Counted from the stretch's first letter, positions 8,572 to 17,721 are shown. The stretch: 64,000 bases of DNA from DASSUW01 sp963792385 (GCA_963792385.1 CAWBVZ010000004.1:62001-126000); one strand, 5' to 3'. Made by a program: numbers and translations. Notes: generated from the letters alone by a model not told the origin.

Positions 8572-9362
8572 GCGACGACGCGCGCCGCTTCTGGGAGCTG
8601 ACGTGGATGCTCGCGGTGACGGACTGGAAGCTGCGCTTCTACGGGTCGGCGCTCGGCTACGCGTGGACGCTCGCGCGCCCGTTCGCCTTCTTCGGCGTGA
8701 TCTACGTGGTCTTCACCGAGATCGCCAACGTCGGCACCGGGATCAAGGACTACGGCGTCTGCATCCTCTTCTCGCTCGTGCTGTTCCAGTTCTTCGCCGA
8801 GGCGACAACGGGCTCCGTGACGTCGGTGGTCCAGCGCGAGAACCTGCTGCGCAAGATGCGCTTTCCGCGGCTCGCGATCCCGCTGAGCACGGTCATGACG
8901 GCACTGCTGAACCTCGGCGCGACGCTCGTCGCCGTGTTCGTGTTCGCGATCGCCGCCGGCGTCTACCCGACCTGGAGCTGGCTCGAGCTGCCGCTGCTGA
9001 TCGCCGTGCTCGCCGTGGCGGCGACCGGGACCGGGATGCTGCTCGCCGTGCTGTTCGTGCGCTACCGCGACGTGCAGCCGATCTGGGACGTGGCCACGCA
9101 GATCCTGTTCTACGCGTCGCCGATCCTCTACGTCGCGACGATGGTGCCGGAGGACTACCGGCAGGCGTACATGTTCAACCCGCTCGCGGCGATCCTCACC
9201 CAGGTGCGCCACGCCGTCGTCGACCCGGCGGCGCCGACCGCTGCGACGGTGATCGGCGGCGGCGCTTGGCTGCTCGTCCCGCTCGCCGTGACGGTGCTGG
9301 TGTTCGCGCTCGGCGCCTGGGTGTTCCGGCGCGAGGCGCCGCGCATCGCGGAGAACCTCTAG
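8568..9362 (+). CDS. wzm: Polysaccharide ABC exporter, permease subunit (Wzm type)
   Basis: A 264-residue ABC-2 family integral membrane protein with about six transmembrane helices. The characteristic FYGSALGYAWTLARPFAFF stretch is near the N-terminus and an RYRDVQPIWDVATQ element lies in the second half, as in Wzm/TagG transporters. It would form a dimeric channel with the Wzt subunit encoded immediately upstream and move lipid-linked polysaccharide across the cytoplasmic membrane. The ATG overlaps the wzt TGA. The TAG stop shares CTAG with the convergent methyltransferase gene. Confidence 0.9.
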   Translation: MSDDARRFWELTWMLAVTDWKLRFYGSALGYAWTLARPFAFFGVIYVVFTEIANVGTGIKDYGVCILFSLVLFQFFAEATTGSVTSVVQRENLLRKMRFPRLAIPLSTVMTALLNLGATLVAVFVFAIAAGVYPTWSWLELPLLIAVLAVAATGTGMLLAVLFVRYRDVQPIWDVATQILFYASPILYVATMVPEDYRQAYMFNPLAAILTQVRHAVVDPAAPTAATVIGGGAWLLVPLAVTVLVFALGAWVFRREAPRIAENL

Positions 9363-10366
9363 CGCAGTGTGCGGAACACCCGGTGCATGGCGCGGCGCAC
9401 GCCGCGGGCGATCGCCGAATCCTCGCCGATGACGCCGTAGACCGTCCGGCGGATGCGCTCGAGCAGCCGCCACGCGACCGACTCCTGCACACGCTTGGCC
9501 TCGTCCTCGGCGCGCTGTGCGCGCGCAAGCGCCGCGACCAGTTCCTCGCGGCGGTCGCGCAACTCCTGCAGCAAGGTCTCGACCGTCGCCTGGTGCTCCG
9601 CGATCACCTCGAGCCCGTAGTCGAGCAGGGTCGACTCGCCGGGCAGCTCCGGCAGCTCCGCGTCCGAGGCGACGGCGACGAGGTACAGCGGCTCGGGCGG
9701 GCCCGCGGGCCGCCACTCGCCGTCCGCTCGTTCGATCCGCATCACGAGATGGTCGCCGCCGGGCGGCGCCGTCACGGCTTCGATCCGCGAGCCCGTGACC
9801 GCGCGCTGCGCGAACAGCGACAGCGTCGCGAACCGGCTCCGCAGCAGCGCCGCGAACTCCTCCTGGGTGAGCTCGCGCTCGTGGAACGGGTTGACGAAGT
9901 CGCGGTCGTCGGAGTAGGCCTGCCGCTCGGGCGTGGACATGATCAGCAGGCCGCCGGGAGCGAGGACGCGGGCCACCTCGGCGAGCACTGCCTCGTGGTC
10001 GGCGACGTGCTCGATCATCTCGAACGCCACCACGGCATCGAACGCGTCGTCGGCAAACGCGGACAGGTCGGTTGCCGAGGCGACGCGGAACTCGAGGTTC
10101 GGCGCGACGTAGTTCGCGCGGCTGTGCTCGACCACGCGCTCGTCGATGTCGACGCCGGTGACCGCCTGCGCGGCGTCCGCGAGCAACGCCGCTCCGAAGC
10201 CCTCACCGCTGCCGAGATCGAGCGCTCGGCGGCCCGCAATCAGCGGCTTCGCCCACAGGTAACGGTGGAAGTGCTCGTAGATCACCTGCGCGTCGGGCGC
10301 CCACGGCACGATGCGCTCTCCGGTCGCCTCGATGAGCCGCGGAGCGCCGGCTGTGCGGGGTGGCAT
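9359..10366 (-). CDS. SAM-dependent methyltransferase with C-terminal coiled coil
   Basis: A 335-residue protein. A class I methyltransferase fold occupies roughly residues 15-200: ALDLGSGEGFGAALL is motif I, VTGVDIDE the acidic motif, and VVAFEMIEHVADHEAVL the post-I segment, with LAPGGLLIMSTPE following. After about residue 240 comes a charged, probably coiled-coil region (QELRDRREELVAALARAQRA) and a basic, possibly membrane-associated C-terminus. Such tails are common in glycan-modifying methyltransferases that act on lipid-linked chains. The start ATG at 10366 faces the divergent start of the double glycosyltransferase. The target is probably a sugar of the exported polymer. Confidence 0.82.
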   Translation of the reverse strand: MPPRTAGAPRLIEATGERIVPWAPDAQVIYEHFHRYLWAKPLIAGRRALDLGSGEGFGAALLADAAQAVTGVDIDERVVEHSRANYVAPNLEFRVASATDLSAFADDAFDAVVAFEMIEHVADHEAVLAEVARVLAPGGLLIMSTPERQAYSDDRDFVNPFHERELTQEEFAALLRSRFATLSLFAQRAVTGSRIEAVTAPPGGDHLVMRIERADGEWRPAGPPEPLYLVAVASDAELPELPGESTLLDYGLEVIAEHQATVETLLQELRDRREELVAALARAQRAEDEAKRVQESVAWRLLERIRRTVYGVIGEDSAIARGVRRAMHRVFRTLR

Positions 10367-10395
10367 CGCGGGATGGATAGCACGGTGCTCCCTGC

Positions 10396-10401
10396 TACGT
10401 T
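10396..10401 (+). promoter_or_regulatory. Putative leaderless -10 element TACGTT
   Basis: TACGTT ends 7 nt before the GTG at 10409, the classical distance from a -10 hexamer to the transcription start. This supports GTG 10409 rather than the ATG at 10373 as the start of the double glycosyltransferase. Confidence 0.45.
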
Positions 10402-10408
10402 GCTCGCC

Positions 10409-12754
10409 GTGTCCGGAGCCGCCGTGGAGCAGCAGGCCGAGGTCGAAGCCCTGCGCGCGCGGGTGGCCGAGCTCGAGCGCGAGCTCGCCGAGCGCACCAA
10501 GCGCGCCAACGCCGCGGTCGCCGCCGCAGAGGACCGCCTCTACTGGCTCGACCGCTGGCGCATCGACCCGAACCGTGTGATGGCGACGCGAGCCCGGGCA
10601 GTGGGCGTTTCTGGTCGCAAGGCAGGCCCTTCGCGCCGCGCGTATCCCCGGCAAGATCCGCCGCCGCCTGTCCCGATGAACGAGCGGGTCACAGCGGTCG
10701 TCCCCGTCAAGGACGGGGCCCGCTTCCTTGGCGAGATCCTCGACGCGCTCGCGCGCGAGGGCGTCGACGAGGTCCTGGTGATCGACTCCGGCTCGAGTGA
10801 CGGGTCGCAGGCAATCGCTCGCGCGGCCGGCGCGACGACGCTCGAGATCGCACCGGACGACTTCGGGCACGGGCGCACCCGCAACCTCGGCGCCGACCGC
10901 GCGACCGGCGACATCGTCGCGTTCCTGACCCAGGACGCCACTCCCGCGCCCGGCTGGCTGGCCGCGATGCGCGCGGGGTTCGCGCTGGCGGACGACGTCG
11001 GCGCCGTGTACGGGCCGCACCTCCGGCGCGCCGACACGAGCCCGATGATCGCCCGCGAGCTGACGGAGTTCTTCGCCACCTTCGGCACCGCGCCACGGGT
11101 CTTCGAACCCGGCGATCCGACGTTCCTCTCGAACGTGAACGCCGCCTACCGGCGCGCATGCTGGGATGAGATCCGGTTCGACGACGTGCCTTACAGCGAG
11201 GATCAGGCCTTCGGTCGCGCGCTCGCGGCGCACCCGACCTGGCGCAAGGCGTACCACCCGGGAATGGGCGTGCTCCACGCGCACGACTACCCGCCGCTGG
11301 AGTTCATGCGCCGGTACTTCGACGAGTACCGCGGCCTGCGCGAGACGATCGACCACGTCGAGCCGATCGGCCTGCGATCGACCGTCCGCGCGGTCCGCAG
11401 CCAGGTCGCTGCGGACCGGCGGTACATGGATGAGCGCGGCGTCGCCGGCGCCGCCCGCGCGCGCTGGACGGCGCGCTCGGTCGTGCATCACGGCAGCCGG
11501 CGCGCGTTCTCGGCGCTCGGTTCGCGCGCGGGCGCGCTCCCGCCCTCCGTGCAGCGCGCGCTGTCGCTCGAGCGCCGCGCCGGCGGCGGACAGCCGCGCC
11601 CGGCACTGGTGCACCGTTCGGCAACGCCGCCCCGGCACCAGCTGGAGGTGATCGCTCGTGCGCTGCGCAACGGTCCGGCGCCACTGCTGGCGCCCTACCC
11701 GGGCATGGCCGACCGCGAGCGCCTGCACGTCGCGGTCGTCGTGCCGACGTTCAACGTCGGCTCCGGCGGCCACTACATCATCTTCCAGCTCGTCGAGCGC
11801 CTCGAGCGGATGGGCCACACGTGCTCGGTGTGGGTCCACGACCTGTTCGGCGGCCAGCCCAACAGCACCGGCGCGACCCTGCGGCGCGATATCACCGAGT
11901 CATTCGCGCCGCTGAAGGCGCCGGTCTTCCGCGAGTTCGACGACTGGTACGGAGCCGACGTGGTCGTCGCCACCGGCTGGCAGACGGTCTATCCGGTACT
12001 CGAGCTCGACGGCTGCCGCGCCCGTGCCTATCTCATCAACGACCACGAGCCGGAGTTCTTCCCCACGTCCGTCGAGTACGAATGGGCGGAGCGGACCTAC
12101 GGCCTCGGCCTGTACGGAATCGTCGGCAGTCCGTGGCTGCAGGATCTGTACGTGAACCGCTACGGAGGCGACGCCGGAACGTTCCAGTACGGCGTGGACG
12201 AGGACGTCTACTTCCCGCGGCCGATCCCGCGTCGCCGCGACACGGTCGTGGCCTATGCGCGCGTGGTCACCCCGCGGCGGGCGGTGGCGCTGGCGATCCT
12301 CGGCCTCGCCGAGCTGCGCCGGCGGCGGCCCGACGTGCGGATCGTCTTGTTCGGCAGCGACCGGCCGATCGACGCGCCGTTCGACTACGAGGACGCCGGC
12401 GTCGCCGGCCATGAGGAGCTGTCGCGGCTGTTCTCCGAGGCGACCGCCGGGTTGTGCCTGTCGATGACCAACTACTCGCTTGTCCCGCGCGAGATGCTGG
12501 CCTGCGGTCTTCCGTGTGTAGAGCTCGATCGGCCGAGCACGCGCTCGGTGTTCGGAGCCGACGGCCCGGTGATGCTCGCGGACTTCGACGCCGACGCGAT
12601 CGCCGACGGCCTCGAGCGACTGCTCGACGACGAAGACGAGTGGGCGCGCCGCTCCCGGCTCGGCCGCGACCTCGTCCGCGGCCAGAGCTGGGACGCCTCC
12701 GCAGTGCAGGTCGAGCGCGAGCTGCGAAACGCGCTCCGGGTGCGCGGTGGCTGA
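10409..12754 (+). CDS. Bifunctional glycosyltransferase: GT2 domain fused to WsaF-like GT4 domain
   Basis: A 781-residue fusion. Residues ~5-45 form a heptad-rich coiled coil (EALRARVAELERELAER). Residues ~90-330 are a GT2 domain of the rhamnosyltransferase kind (VTAVVPVKDGARFL, then VIDSGSSDGSQAIA, with TQDATPAP at the DXD position). The C-terminal half from ~435 is a GT-B domain resembling the WsaF rhamnosyltransferase of S-layer glycans: PTFNVGSGGHYIIF, then LINDHEPEFFPTSVEYEWAE and EMLACGLPCVE. The two domains may add consecutive sugars, perhaps rhamnoses. The gene is the first of a run with the DUF2142 gene, which overlaps it by 8 bp. The start is chosen from the TACGTT element 7 nt upstream. 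Confidence 0.82.
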   Translation: MSGAAVEQQAEVEALRARVAELERELAERTKRANAAVAAAEDRLYWLDRWRIDPNRVMATRARAVGVSGRKAGPSRRAYPRQDPPPPVPMNERVTAVVPVKDGARFLGEILDALAREGVDEVLVIDSGSSDGSQAIARAAGATTLEIAPDDFGHGRTRNLGADRATGDIVAFLTQDATPAPGWLAAMRAGFALADDVGAVYGPHLRRADTSPMIARELTEFFATFGTAPRVFEPGDPTFLSNVNAAYRRACWDEIRFDDVPYSEDQAFGRALAAHPTWRKAYHPGMGVLHAHDYPPLEFMRRYFDEYRGLRETIDHVEPIGLRSTVRAVRSQVAADRRYMDERGVAGAARARWTARSVVHHGSRRAFSALGSRAGALPPSVQRALSLERRAGGGQPRPALVHRSATPPRHQLEVIARALRNGPAPLLAPYPGMADRERLHVAVVVPTFNVGSGGHYIIFQLVERLERMGHTCSVWVHDLFGGQPNSTGATLRRDITESFAPLKAPVFREFDDWYGADVVVATGWQTVYPVLELDGCRARAYLINDHEPEFFPTSVEYEWAERTYGLGLYGIVGSPWLQDLYVNRYGGDAGTFQYGVDEDVYFPRPIPRRRDTVVAYARVVTPRRAVALAILGLAELRRRRPDVRIVLFGSDRPIDAPFDYEDAGVAGHEELSRLFSEATAGLCLSMTNYSLVPREMLACGLPCVELDRPSTRSVFGADGPVMLADFDADAIADGLERLLDDEDEWARRSRLGRDLVRGQSWDASAVQVERELRNALRVRGG

Positions 12755-14183
12755 GGCGCGGTCGCGCAGACGCCCGCCGGCCGCTCTCGGCGCGTTACTC
12801 GCGGTCAGCACGCTGCTGGCCGTCACGTGGGCCGCCGTGTTGCCCGCCTTCCAGGCGCCCGACGAGCAGGCGCACTTCAACTACGTGCAATCGCTCGGCG
12901 CTCGGCACACGTTGCCGGGCGACCCGAAGCGTCCGTTCTTCTCTACCGAGGTCACCCAGGCGATCACCGCGGTCAACTCCGACCAGGTTGCTGGCCAGCA
13001 GCCCGTCAAGCCGGAGTGGAACCCGCAGATCGAGCAGCGCTGGGCCGCCACGCAGGCGACGGCGCCGCGCGACGACGGCGGCGGGGCAGGGCCTGCCACC
13101 GCCTACCCGCCGACCGCCTACGCATGGCAGGCGATCGGCTATGCAGCGGCGTCGCACGGCACGCTGTTCGACCAGCTGTTCGCTGCCCGCCTGATGTCCG
13201 CGCTGTGGTTGCCCATCACGGTGCTCGGCACCTGGCTGCTCGCGGGCGAGGTCCTGGGCAGGCGCCGCCTGCTCCAGACGGCGGCGGCCGCCGTACCCGC
13301 GCTAGTGCCGATGGTGGCGTTCGTGTCGAGCTCGGTGAGCCCGGACGGGATGCTGTTCGCCACCTGGACCCTGGCGCTCTGGCTCGGCGTCCGCTGCGTC
13401 AAACGCGGCGTCCCGTTGCGCGACGGAGCCGCCTTCCTCGCGGTGGTCGCCGTTGCCTGCACGGTCAAGCCCACGAGCTACGCGCTCCTGCCCGCGGCCG
13501 CTCTCGTGGTGGTGCTCGGCGTGCTCGCCCGCCGGTCCCGGCCGATCCCGCGACGAGTGGCGGTGGCGGGAATGGCGGTCGCGGGAATCGCGGCGATCGT
13601 CGGCGCGGCGGTGTTCATCGCCGCGACTCAGGCGACCGCCACGACCGGGGGCGTGAGCGCGACGAACTGGCGCGAGCTGGTGTCGTACGTCTGGCAGTAC
13701 TACCTGCCGCGCCTGCCGATGCAGCAGGACTACCGGATCGGGTCCGGCGGCTTTCCGCTCCTGCAGGTCTGGATCACCGAGGGCTGGGGCGCGTTCGGCT
13801 GGCTGGAGGTCAAGTTCGAGCCGTGGGTGTATCGGGTGCTCGGCGTGCTCACGGTCGGCATCTTCGCCGCCGCGCTGGTGGCGCTTGTGCGGGCCCGCCG
13901 GGCGATCGACTGGAAGGTGTTCAGCTTTCTCGCCCTCGCCTTCATCTCGCTCGTCGCGGGACTGCACTGGACCGACTTCCACCAGCTCGAGGCCGAGTCC
14001 AAGAGCTTCATGCAGGGGCGCTACCTGTTCCCCGTCATCGGCATCATCGGGCTCGCGTTGGCAGGGGCGATCGCGCTCGTCCCGACCCGGCTGCGCGGCG
14101 CCGCGCTCGGCGCGGCGGTCGCCGGCCTGTTGGTGTTCCATCTGTTCGCTCTTGGCCTGATCCTCGACCGCTTCTATGCGTAG
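12747..14183 (+). CDS. DUF2142 polytopic membrane protein
   Basis: A 478-residue membrane protein. After a signal-like first helix (about residues 12-33) it carries the DUF2142 hallmark PDEQAHFNYVQ and then about ten further hydrophobic helices. DUF2142 proteins have a GT-C-like topology, and the acidic residues in the first extracytoplasmic loop fit a polyprenyl-phosphate-sugar-dependent glycosyltransferase. This is known for the family only by similarity. It might add side-branch sugars outside the cell. A polymerase role cannot be excluded, since no clear Wzy is present. It overlaps both neighbours (12747-12754 and 14176-14183) and so is translationally coupled. Confidence 0.75.
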   Translation: MAEARSRRRPPAALGALLAVSTLLAVTWAAVLPAFQAPDEQAHFNYVQSLGARHTLPGDPKRPFFSTEVTQAITAVNSDQVAGQQPVKPEWNPQIEQRWAATQATAPRDDGGGAGPATAYPPTAYAWQAIGYAAASHGTLFDQLFAARLMSALWLPITVLGTWLLAGEVLGRRRLLQTAAAAVPALVPMVAFVSSSVSPDGMLFATWTLALWLGVRCVKRGVPLRDGAAFLAVVAVACTVKPTSYALLPAAALVVVLGVLARRSRPIPRRVAVAGMAVAGIAAIVGAAVFIAATQATATTGGVSATNWRELVSYVWQYYLPRLPMQQDYRIGSGGFPLLQVWITEGWGAFGWLEVKFEPWVYRVLGVLTVGIFAAALVALVRARRAIDWKVFSFLALAFISLVAGLHWTDFHQLEAESKSFMQGRYLFPVIGIIGLALAGAIALVPTRLRGAALGAAVAGLLVFHLFALGLILDRFYA

Positions 14184-14820
14184 CGCCGCGATCGCCTTCG
14201 CTGTTGTATTCGCGGTCGGCGTCGCCGCGCTGTTTGCCGTCGGCCTCACACAGAGATCCGACCTCGTGTACGCGATCGGCGTCAATCCGACCGGCCCGGC
14301 GACCACGCTCCCGCCCAAAGCGCGGGCGTGCCAGGGGCCGATCCAGAGCCCCGGTGGGGCCGCGTTCGATCGTGTCGGGTTCCCGCTCGGCGCCCCGAAG
14401 CAACCGGCGCGCGTCGACGTTCGGGACGCCCGCAGCGGCCGCCGGTTGGGGAGCGGTCGTCTCATCGGCGACTACGCGAGCGTTGGGACGGTGCGCACTC
14501 GCGCACCGCTGACCGTGTGCCTGGTCAACGAAGGCGCCCGGCCCGTCCCCGTCCTCGGGCAGGCCGGCGTCGCGTCGCCGACTACGGCGGGCACCGTGAA
14601 CGGGACCGACGCCGGGGTCGACTTCGCCGTCACCCTCCGGAGCGAAGAGCGGTCTTTGATCGCCCTGTCTCCTGACATCGCCGAGCGCGCGTCGCTGTTC
14701 CGCGCGGGCTGGATCTCGCCGCCCGTCTACCTGATCCTCGGCCTGGCGATCATCGTTGGCGCACCGCTGCTGCTGGCTCGGGGCCTCGGGCGGGCCGCGG
14801 CGGCCGACCGCGACGCTTGA
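14176..14820 (+). CDS. Bitopic membrane protein with an extracytoplasmic domain (hypothetical)
   Basis: A 214-residue protein with one hydrophobic helix at each end (about residues 5-24 and 180-202). The ~150 residues between them lie outside the membrane and contain two cysteines (RACQGP and TVCLVN) that could pair. The family is not recognised. It overlaps the DUF2142 gene by 8 bp (ATG 14176), suggesting a partner of that membrane protein. Its last 71 bp overlap the 3' end of the convergent acyltransferase gene, and both reading frames look coding there. Confidence 0.6.
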   Translation: MRSAAIAFAVVFAVGVAALFAVGLTQRSDLVYAIGVNPTGPATTLPPKARACQGPIQSPGGAAFDRVGFPLGAPKQPARVDVRDARSGRRLGSGRLIGDYASVGTVRTRAPLTVCLVNEGARPVPVLGQAGVASPTTAGTVNGTDAGVDFAVTLRSEERSLIALSPDIAERASLFRAGWISPPVYLILGLAIIVGAPLLLARGLGRAAAADRDA

Positions 14821-15844
14821 GCCGCAGCGCCGGTCGCTCGACGATCCTCCACGAGAGCAGCGCAAGCAGGTACGTGATGGGCAGGGCGATGACGAACATC
14901 ACCCCCGGCGTCAAGCCAGGCCCCCACAGCGCGGCGATCGATTGCTGGACCGGAAACGCGTACACGTAGACGCCGTACGAGACGTCGCCGGGCGCCGTGA
15001 GACGGCGCAGGCCCGCCGGCGTGCGGAACGCGAGGACGAGCACGCCGTAGCCGAACGCGAGCACGGTCGTCAAGAAGACCCACCCGGTCTCCCAGGTGAG
15101 GATCCAGAGGAGCGTCAACGCCCCGAGGGCAAGCCACGACAGCCGCAGCCGGTGCCGCAGCGAGTAGAACAGCGCGCCGAGTAGGAAGGTGGCGATCAGT
15201 TCGAGCACGATCACGACGTCGCCGCCCGCCGCGGTGTCGCCGATCGCCTTCGACAGCGGTGACAATGGTGTCGTCGCAAGCGCCAGGACGGCGGCGCCGG
15301 CGAGCAGCAGGCCGCTGCGGCGCGTCAACCCGAGAACGCCGAGCACCGCCACCATCACGTAGCAACCGGCCTCGACCGGGAGCGTCCAGAGCGAGCCGTT
15401 GACGGCGTCGGGATAGACGTTGTCGGTGTACACACCCGGCAGGTGGCCGGCGATGGTGACGAGCAGGCTCGCGCGCACGAGGTAGAACCACGTCGCGGGA
15501 TCGGTGAGGTAGTCAGCGAGCGACAGCGTCGTGAACAGCGGCCCGATCACGAGCGTGGTGATCACGACCACGACCGCGAGCGCCGGCAGCAGTCGAAGGG
15601 CCCGCTTGAACGCGTAGCGGCCCGGATGCGGCTCGTCGTTCCAGCTCTTGGCGATCAGGAAGCCACTCATCGCGAAGAACATCACGACACCGATCTCGCC
15701 GAGCGACACGCCGGTGAACTCGCCGAACGGCTCGTTGTTGCCGGTGAGCGGATAGCAGTGCGAGAACAGCACCAGGGTGGCGGCGACGAGCCGCAGCACG
15801 TCGAAGTTGTTGTCGCGGTTGTCGAGCCGATCTTCGAGCCTCAC
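14750..15844 (-). CDS. Acyltransferase family 3 (OafA/YrhL-like O-acetyltransferase)
   Basis: A 364-residue membrane O-acyltransferase with about ten helices. It opens with FDVLRLVAATLVLFSHCYPL, where the histidine is the conserved active-site residue of the family, and continues with FFAMSGFLIAKSW and an RALRLLPAL motif. Such enzymes acetylate cell-surface sugars using cytoplasmic acetyl-CoA. The GTG at 15844 overlaps the TGA of the upstream glycosyltransferase (GTGA). The C-terminal 25 residues are basic and Pro/Arg-rich, and their coding sequence overlaps the convergent gene by 71 bp, an unusually long 3' overlap. Confidence 0.85.
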   Translation of the reverse strand: MRLEDRLDNRDNNFDVLRLVAATLVLFSHCYPLTGNNEPFGEFTGVSLGEIGVVMFFAMSGFLIAKSWNDEPHPGRYAFKRALRLLPALAVVVVITTLVIGPLFTTLSLADYLTDPATWFYLVRASLLVTIAGHLPGVYTDNVYPDAVNGSLWTLPVEAGCYVMVAVLGVLGLTRRSGLLLAGAAVLALATTPLSPLSKAIGDTAAGGDVVIVLELIATFLLGALFYSLRHRLRLSWLALGALTLLWILTWETGWVFLTTVLAFGYGVLVLAFRTPAGLRRLTAPGDVSYGVYVYAFPVQQSIAALWGPGLTPGVMFVIALPITYLLALLSWRIVERPALRLKRRGRPPRPARGPEPAAAVRQR

Positions 15845-16662
15845 TTGGACGGCCTCCACCGCAGCCGCTGCAGCGCCGTCTCGATCGGAGCGGGGATCGG
15901 CCGCGGACCCCAGAAGAAGCGGTAGGCCGCCCGCTCGGCCGGACCGAGTGCGCTGCGCGCCGCGATCTCGTCGCGGCGCGCGTAGAGCGCGCTGTGCTTG
16001 CGCCGGAGCGCCCGCCATGCCGGCCGGTAGTTGCGGCGGTCGGCAGCGAACTTCGTGCCTGCGTGGCGGCGGTACTCGAGCGTGACGGCATCGACGCGCC
16101 GGCCCTCATGGCCGTGGGCGAGCGCGTTGACCCACAGCTCCCAGTCCTCGTAGTGCGCGAAGGTGGGGTCGTAGCCGCCGGTCGCCTCCAGCACGTGCGC
16201 GCGCGCGAGTGCGGTAAGCCCGATCGTGTGCCGGTACAGCAGCCGGTAGGGGTCGTAGTCGGGGAAGCGCACCACGCCGCTCATGTCGCCGAAGAACCGC
16301 ATGAAGCCGAACGCGTAGCCGAGGGACGAGTCGCGCTCCAGCGGCGCGCGCAGGGCGATGAGCGCGCCCGGGGCGAGCCGGTCATCGGCGTCGAGGACCA
16401 GCCAGTACGGCGTCCGCGCCTGCGCCAGCCCGGCGTTGCGCGCGGCGGCGACGCCCGCGTTCGGCTGCCGGAGCACCTCGGCGCCGGCGGCCGCCACGCG
16501 CTCGAGCGCGGCCTCGGTGCCGCTCTCGGTCGAGCCGTCGTCGACCACGATGATCCGCGGGGCGCCGCCCGCTTGGGCGAGCAGGCTCTCGACCGCCTCG
16601 GGCAGGTAGCGCGCGTAGTCGTAGTTGGTGACGACCGCCGTGATGTCGGAGTTGGCGATCAT
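15841..16662 (-). CDS. GT2 family glycosyltransferase
   Basis: A 273-residue inverting glycosyltransferase. It opens with ITAVVTNYDYARYLPEAV and the nucleotide-binding IIVVDDGSTESG, followed by NAGVAAARNAGL and the metal-binding LVLDADDRLAPG. GYDPTFAHYEDWELWVNAL carries the ED acceptor-side motif. No membrane helix is present. The ATG at 16662 overlaps the TGA of the preceding GT2 gene, and its own TGA overlaps the acyltransferase start, so three genes form a coupled minus-strand unit. The sugar is unknown. Confidence 0.85.
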   Translation of the reverse strand: MIANSDITAVVTNYDYARYLPEAVESLLAQAGGAPRIIVVDDGSTESGTEAALERVAAAGAEVLRQPNAGVAAARNAGLAQARTPYWLVLDADDRLAPGALIALRAPLERDSSLGYAFGFMRFFGDMSGVVRFPDYDPYRLLYRHTIGLTALARAHVLEATGGYDPTFAHYEDWELWVNALAHGHEGRRVDAVTLEYRRHAGTKFAADRRNYRPAWRALRRKHSALYARRDEIAARSALGPAERAAYRFFWGPRPIPAPIETALQRLRWRPSK

Positions 16663-17705
16663 CGCGCGCCGCCGAGGACGCCGAGGACGATCCGCCAATA
16701 CGCCCGCAGCCCCCACCGCAGCGGGGCCAGCGCGGCGACCCGGCCGAGGAACGGCGAGTTCAGGTCGGGCGTCAGCCACGCCGCGAACTCGGCGGCCGAG
16801 ACCGCGCGACCGGCCTGGATCGTGCGGCGCTCGCGCAGCAGGCGCGGCAGCGCACGCAGCGTCTCGCCGGTCGCAGCGAGCTTCTGCGGCAACCAGCCGC
16901 CGGCCGCCGCGACGGCGAGCAGCGCAACCTCGGTGGCAGCGAGCGCCGGGGCGAGCAGCAGGAGCAGTGGCCCCGGGTAGCAGCGCACGATCGTCGCCCA
17001 GCGGTTGCGCTCCAGCATCCGCCACTTCATCGCGCCCTTGTCGAAGGCGTAGTCGTGGTCGACGACCGCTGCCGGCTCGACGCCGAGGCGACCCCCCGCC
17101 AGACGCAGCCGGAAAGAGAGGTCGACGTCCTCCTGATACATGAAGAACGCCTCGCCGAAGCCTCCGGCGCGCTCCCACGTGCGGCGCGGGATCGCGAGGC
17201 AGGCACCGGACACGAACGCCGTTTCCCGAGGCTCAGCGGGCGCCACGGTCGTCGGCTCCCCGGCGTCGCCCGCCCAGGCGATGCCGGTGAAATGCACGAC
17301 GCCGCCGCTCGTGTTGACGCGGCGACCGGCGTCGGAGGTGACGAGTCCCATCCACGCACTCCAGCCGCGGCTGCCGTTCACGGGCGCGCGGATCGCACCG
17401 GCGAAGCCCGGTGCCGGCGTGGCGTCGGGGTTCAGGAAGACCAGCAGGTCGCCGCTCGCCGCTCGCGCGCCGGCGTTCGCCCCGGCGGCGAAACCGGCGT
17501 TGCGGCCGCTGCGGATCACGGCGGCGCGAGGCGCAAGCTGCTGCACCACAGCGACGGTGTCGTCGGCCGAGGCGTTGTCGACCACGATGAGCTCGTCGCC
17601 GGGCGAAAGCTGCTCGCAGACCACCGGCAGCGCGGTCGCCACGGCACCGCGGCTGTTGTGGGTGACGACGACGACCGACAGGCGGATTGCGGCCTGCGGG
17701 GGCAT
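16659..17705 (-). CDS. GT2 family glycosyltransferase (rhamnosyltransferase WbbL-like)
   Basis: A 348-residue protein beginning LSVVVVTHNS after a short leader. The nucleotide-binding LIVVDNASADDT is followed by RNAGFAAGANAG and the FLNPDATP element in place of a strict DXD. GGFGEAFFMYQEDVDLSFR is typical of dTDP-rhamnosyltransferases of the WbbL group. A hydrophobic region at about residues 235-265 may sit on the membrane. ATG 17705 is preferred over ATG 17717 because a TAGCAT hexamer (17721-17716) overlaps the upstream ATG and sits 10 nt before 17705. This gene starts the three-gene minus-strand unit. Confidence 0.82.
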   Translation of the reverse strand: MPPQAAIRLSVVVVTHNSRGAVATALPVVCEQLSPGDELIVVDNASADDTVAVVQQLAPRAAVIRSGRNAGFAAGANAGARAASGDLLVFLNPDATPAPGFAGAIRAPVNGSRGWSAWMGLVTSDAGRRVNTSGGVVHFTGIAWAGDAGEPTTVAPAEPRETAFVSGACLAIPRRTWERAGGFGEAFFMYQEDVDLSFRLRLAGGRLGVEPAAVVDHDYAFDKGAMKWRMLERNRWATIVRCYPGPLLLLLAPALAATEVALLAVAAAGGWLPQKLAATGETLRALPRLLRERRTIQAGRAVSAAEFAAWLTPDLNSPFLGRVAALAPLRWGLRAYWRIVLGVLGGAR

Positions 17706-17715
17706 CGAGGCGGCC

Positions 17716-17721
17716 ATGCTA
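17716..17721 (-). promoter_or_regulatory. Putative -10 element TAGCAT for the GT2 operon
   Basis: On the minus strand TAGCAT is followed after 10 nt by ATG 17705. It lies 50 bp from the outward-facing TAGCCT of the opposite gene, forming a divergent promoter region (17706-17856). Confidence 0.35.

Noticed and set aside
8603..10408. Long open frame continuing upstream of the double glycosyltransferase
   Set aside because: It overlaps the permease gene and the minus-strand methyltransferase in other frames and has Arg/Ala-rich composition typical of GC-rich antisense.
12747..14183. DUF2142 protein as Wzy polymerase
   Set aside because: Motif and topology match DUF2142 rather than O-antigen ligase/polymerase; kept only as a possibility.
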